Origin: Actibacterium atlanticum
GTDB lineage: Bacteria; Pseudomonadota; Alphaproteobacteria; Rhodobacterales; Rhodobacteraceae
Assembly: GCF_000671395.1 (NCBI RefSeq)
Contig: NZ_AQQY01000008.1
Span: 1-64,000, forward strand
Length of the DNA: 64,000 nucleotides
Reading direction: 5' to 3'
The notes under the pieces were generated by a model, which did not search any database, had not been told where the DNA came from, and was given only the letters and a program-made list of their open reading frames with translations. Both the position numbers and the translations under genes were made by a program. This document shows, piece by piece, positions 61,186 to 64,000 of the stretch; position 1 is the first letter of the stretch, and every line of letters begins with the position of its first letter.

Positions 61186-61881
61186 TTATTTCGCGATAAA
61201 ACGCGCCCGTTCGGCCTCTAGCCCGCTGTAAACGGCAAGCGAAACGGCCCGGCCCAGGGGCGTGGCAACCACGGCAAAAGGCAGGCTAGCGCATTGCATC
61301 TGTGTGGGCTCAATCAGGCCTGCCTCGTGCAGTGCGGACCATGCGGGGAAGTTCGGAACCTTTTGCGCCTTGGTGCATTGCTGGCTCCATTTGCGCGGGT
61401 CGCGTTTTACATAGGATCCGAATTTCTGTGACAACAGCATTAGGCTGCGCCCGCTGAGCTGGCTGATCAGAAACTCTTGATCCTGAGTCAGACCCGGCGC
61501 TTGGGGCCAGGGCAATATCTGATCTTTCAGCCCTTGCTCCATTGCGTGCACAAATGTCTGGCCTGCGTTGTTGCGCGTCAGCGTATAGGGTTTGCCGCTG
61601 CACTCTTGCGCCGCGACACTCAGCAGACCGGCCTGCAGGTAGTCATAGAAATAGGAGCTGTTATCGAGCGTATTGCTACAACGCCACGACTCCTCGCTAA
61701 AGCTGGCTGCATATTCGGCAATGCGTTCGCCGCTGAGGGCGGACAGGTTTTGCAACTGCTTGGCGCTGAAATTTTCATGCCGCTTTGGCGCGCTGCCCAA
61801 AAGGCCAGAGTCGCCGCTGACCATGCTGAACACCGCAACGACAGCCAAAACCGCCCCGACAAAAAGGAAAAGTTTGTTCAT
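61186..61881 (-). CDS. Membrane-anchored protein of unknown function
   Basis: This 231-aa protein has an N-terminal membrane anchor or signal (LFLFVGAVLAVVAVFSMVS). The remainder is soluble, with four cysteines (ESWRC, QEC, QQC and MQC segments) that may form disulfides in the periplasm. I do not recognise the family. No typical cleavage motif follows the helix, so an anchored protein is more likely than a secreted one. It lies after the ABC gene, converging with it. Confidence 0.65.
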   Translation of the reverse strand: MNKLFLFVGAVLAVVAVFSMVSGDSGLLGSAPKRHENFSAKQLQNLSALSGERIAEYAASFSEESWRCSNTLDNSSYFYDYLQAGLLSVAAQECSGKPYTLTRNNAGQTFVHAMEQGLKDQILPWPQAPGLTQDQEFLISQLSGRSLMLLSQKFGSYVKRDPRKWSQQCTKAQKVPNFPAWSALHEAGLIEPTQMQCASLPFAVVATPLGRAVSLAVYSGLEAERARFIAK

Positions 61882-61942
61882 TGAAATATGCGCCTGTGCC
61901 CTATGCGGCCCCGGGCAACTTGCGCCCGCCCAGGTTGCCGCT

Positions 61943-62323
61943 TTAGGCCGGTTTAACCAGCAGAGCGCCCATGTTGCGGCCGGCCAGAATGTGGAAATGC
62001 AGGTGCGGCACTTCTTGCATGCTGTCGGGGCCGGCGTTGGTGATCACGCGGTAGCCGTTGCCGGTATCGGGGCTGACGCCAGCCTCTTTGCACACGCGCG
62101 CGACGGTGCGGTTGAAATCGAGGATTTCCGCATCCGAGGCTTCGGTGACGAAATGGTCGAAATTCACATAGGCGCCGCGCGGGATGACCAGAATGTGGTC
62201 GGGGGTCTGCGGGGCGATATCGCGAAAGGCCAGACAATGTTCGGTTTCCAGCACCGTGTCATTGGGGATCTCACCGCGCAGGATTTTGGCGAAAATGTTT
62301 TCCGTGTCATAGCTGTAAGCCAT
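61943..62323 (-). CDS. HIT-family nucleotide-binding protein
   Basis: This 126-aa protein is a histidine-triad hydrolase, probably acting on adenosine phosphoramidates. The triad HLHFHILAGR is near the C-terminus. IFAKILRGEIPNDTVLE at the N-terminus and HILVIPRGAYVNFDHF are typical. It starts 9 bases after the glycosyltransferase stop, so the two may be co-transcribed. Confidence 0.95.
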   Translation of the reverse strand: MAYSYDTENIFAKILRGEIPNDTVLETEHCLAFRDIAPQTPDHILVIPRGAYVNFDHFVTEASDAEILDFNRTVARVCKEAGVSPDTGNGYRVITNAGPDSMQEVPHLHFHILAGRNMGALLVKPA

Positions 62324-62331
62324 TGTCTTCC

Positions 62332-63909
62332 TCAGTCTACGTATAGGTATTCAGTGCCCGCGATGCGCTGGGCTACTTCGGGGCTAATGTCCAGAAAACC
62401 GGACAGGGCGGCGGCGTTTTCGGTGGCGGTTTTGCGTTCTTCCATGCGGAAATAGAACGGGAAGTCGGAATCCCGGATGCGTTCACTTTCAAACCGCATG
62501 TCATAGCGGATCGTCGGCAACAAGCGGTCGATGGTTTCGGGCGGCGTGCTTTCGCTGGCCAATCCAATCCGTGTGGCGTGGCCGATCAGGTAGTCATCGG
62601 TGAACTCGGTCCGGATTTCGAGCAGCTTGGTGGTCGAGCGGTCCGCGTAGAAATCCTGCATCAGGTCCAGGTTGCTGGGGTCCAGGCAGATGATCAGACG
62701 GTCGGTGTCATAATAGTCAAACAGCATCCGCATCAACGCGCGGCGGTGGCGGGTGCGTTTTTCCAGCGTGGTCTGAATGCCGCCCAGATCGGGCAGCGGG
62801 GTGGATTCTTCGTTGAACAGGTACTCGATCACCGGAACGTTGGTTTCCTTGCGGGTCTGTTCAATCAGTCGCTTGGCCACGTGCCACTTCTTGCAGGTGA
62901 CAATCATTAGTTCGCGTTCGCGGCCCAGGCTTGATTCGGCCTCCCAGAACCGTTGGGCAAACCGGCGTCCCATCCGGCCACGCCCGGTCAGGAACTTGAA
63001 CATCGACCGGCCTTCGTTCGAAATGTTGAACTGTTCCCCTTGCGAGGCATAGAGCGCGCCAAGCCGACGCTTGAGTTCTTTGGCCTCGGGCGAGATTTTG
63101 CGCGCGAACAGATAATCCTGACTCAGCAGCATATCGTAATGGTCGTTATAGAAGTTGGCTGGCATGCCATAGTCGGAAAAGACCAGGAAGGTCAGGGTGC
63201 GGCTGCTTAGCTCTTGTTCGGGAACCAGATGGCGCACGATGGTCTGAAAGAAGGTTTCATCCGGAATCCAGGTGGTGGAAAAGAACCGCATCACATCCTT
63301 ACGTTTGCGGCAAAATTCCAGCACGGCCTCAATCGTACGGCGGCGCAGACACCACCATTGCGAGCCGATCATCACCTGCAGATCAGAGGGAATCTTACGA
63401 TCCAGCCCCAGCCGTTTTTGCATTTTGTACGAGGTATAGAACCACCATTTATGGGTGCGTTCGTTGAAGAAGTGGCGATAGAACAGCCGATCCCCCTTCA
63501 TGCCCGTCTTGATCCAGTCGGATGCGAAGAAATCGAAGCTTTCGATATAGTCCACATCTTTGGCATCCAGAAACTGATGCGCGTATTCGGCGGATTTCAC
63601 CGGCATGCAGTCGCCCGACAACATGTAGAAATGCGTGGCCCGGGGAAACGCCTCTTCTGCGGCTTGCACGGCATAGAGCGTGGCCTGAACCAGAGACCAT
63701 GCGCCCCAACCGCATTTGATGCGTTTCTTGGCGAACACCACGTTGGCATTGCCCCCCAGCGCCGACTGGATTTTATCGAAATGGGCCTTGTTGGCGCGGG
63801 CATCGAAGTGAATCGAAATGAAATCGCCCACGGCGGTTAACCGCTCCGCCTGCTGAATGATCGCATCGGGGTCTTTGTGACACAGCAAAATGTAGGCTAT
63901 ACGGGCCAT
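62332..63909 (-). CDS. GT14-type beta-1,6-N-acetylglucosaminyltransferase with C-terminal domain
   Basis: This 525-aa protein begins with a core-2/I-branching (GT14) glycosyltransferase domain (residues 1-270). It shows AYILLCHKDPDAIIQQAERL, SIHFDARA, FYMLSGDCMPVKSAEY and IGSQWWCLRRRTIEAVLEF. The C-terminal 250 residues are unlike GT14 and may match DUF5928. Such enzymes add GlcNAc branches to surface glycans. No membrane helix or signal is seen, so it acts in the cytoplasm. The HIT gene follows it. Confidence 0.82.
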   Translation of the reverse strand: MARIAYILLCHKDPDAIIQQAERLTAVGDFISIHFDARANKAHFDKIQSALGGNANVVFAKKRIKCGWGAWSLVQATLYAVQAAEEAFPRATHFYMLSGDCMPVKSAEYAHQFLDAKDVDYIESFDFFASDWIKTGMKGDRLFYRHFFNERTHKWWFYTSYKMQKRLGLDRKIPSDLQVMIGSQWWCLRRRTIEAVLEFCRKRKDVMRFFSTTWIPDETFFQTIVRHLVPEQELSSRTLTFLVFSDYGMPANFYNDHYDMLLSQDYLFARKISPEAKELKRRLGALYASQGEQFNISNEGRSMFKFLTGRGRMGRRFAQRFWEAESSLGRERELMIVTCKKWHVAKRLIEQTRKETNVPVIEYLFNEESTPLPDLGGIQTTLEKRTRHRRALMRMLFDYYDTDRLIICLDPSNLDLMQDFYADRSTTKLLEIRTEFTDDYLIGHATRIGLASESTPPETIDRLLPTIRYDMRFESERIRDSDFPFYFRMEERKTATENAAALSGFLDISPEVAQRIAGTEYLYVD

Positions 63910-64000
63910 TTAACGGGTCATACTCTGATTAATCTGCCTGTGGGTAACTTGATACAGTGAACACCCGTTGAATAAACAGGGTTTCTTTGCTTTTTTGTAG
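63910..64000. other. Right edge, no gene seen
   Basis: This 91-base stretch lies upstream of the glycosyltransferase gene and should hold its promoter. No convincing motif or coding frame was found. Confidence 0.4.

Overview
The window looks like a chromosomal segment of an alphaproteobacterium of the Roseobacter group (Rhodobacteraceae). This is inferred from gene content and order, not from any database search. Supporting signs are the high GC, a MipZ-type ParA ATPase, a cysteine-free L31, an F0 ATP synthase operon with separate b' and b subunits and no adjoining F1 genes, the trmD-rimM-rpsP-chorismate mutase-GNAT-ffh cluster, a SmoEFGK/SmoS/MtlK polyol operon, and a DUF1523 protein. No tRNA, rRNA, insertion sequence, integrase or CRISPR array was found.

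Layout. 1-8.4 kb is a leftward translation and ribosome-assembly block: mipZ, rpmE, rplS, a sulfotransferase-like gene, trmD, rimM, bluB, rpsP, chorismate mutase, two GNAT genes and ffh. 8.4-13 kb is mixed: an M15 peptidase, azoR with a divergent LysR gene, a ClbS/DfsB-like gene, an ArsR gene and a DMT exporter. 13-15.7 kb is the F0 operon (atpI, B, E, F', F), with a good promoter in front and a bidirectional terminator behind. 15.7-21.1 kb holds an OmpA-like lipoprotein, an AraC-Ogt fusion, an orphan gene, nth-adoK flanked by two copies of a GC-rich repeat, and an M20 peptidase.

21.2-28.5 kb is a rightward run of eight tightly spaced genes, none with an assigned function. It encodes a coiled-coil protein, a 376-aa protein, a 75-aa protein, a 644-aa AAA+ ATPase, a small multi-pass membrane protein, a 452-aa protein, a 93-aa two-helix membrane protein and a DUF1523 protein. 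A stack of hairpins with a competing long-range pairing sits in front of the first membrane gene. This is the best candidate in the window for an undescribed system.

28.5-35.2 kb carries panC-panB, a P1-family peptidase, a succinate-semialdehyde dehydrogenase and a large secreted phytase-like protein. 35.2-42.9 kb is a complete polyol uptake and oxidation operon with its LacI-type regulator: binding protein, two permeases, ATPase, sorbitol dehydrogenase and mannitol dehydrogenase. 42.9-45.5 kb is an ECF sigma gene translationally coupled to a membrane-anchored von Willebrand A protein that may be its anti-sigma factor. Both ends carry TTTAAAC motifs.

45.5-56.3 kb has Hsp20, a secreted trypsin-like protease, DUF599, and a four-gene MoxR/DUF58/DUF4159/amidotransferase-like operon, followed by DUF1285 and a hydroxypyruvate isomerase-like gene. 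56.4-64 kb has polA, a hemolysin III-family gene, a 59-aa zinc-finger gene, an ABC ATPase without an adjacent permease, an unknown membrane-anchored protein, a HIT protein and a large GT14-type glycosyltransferase.
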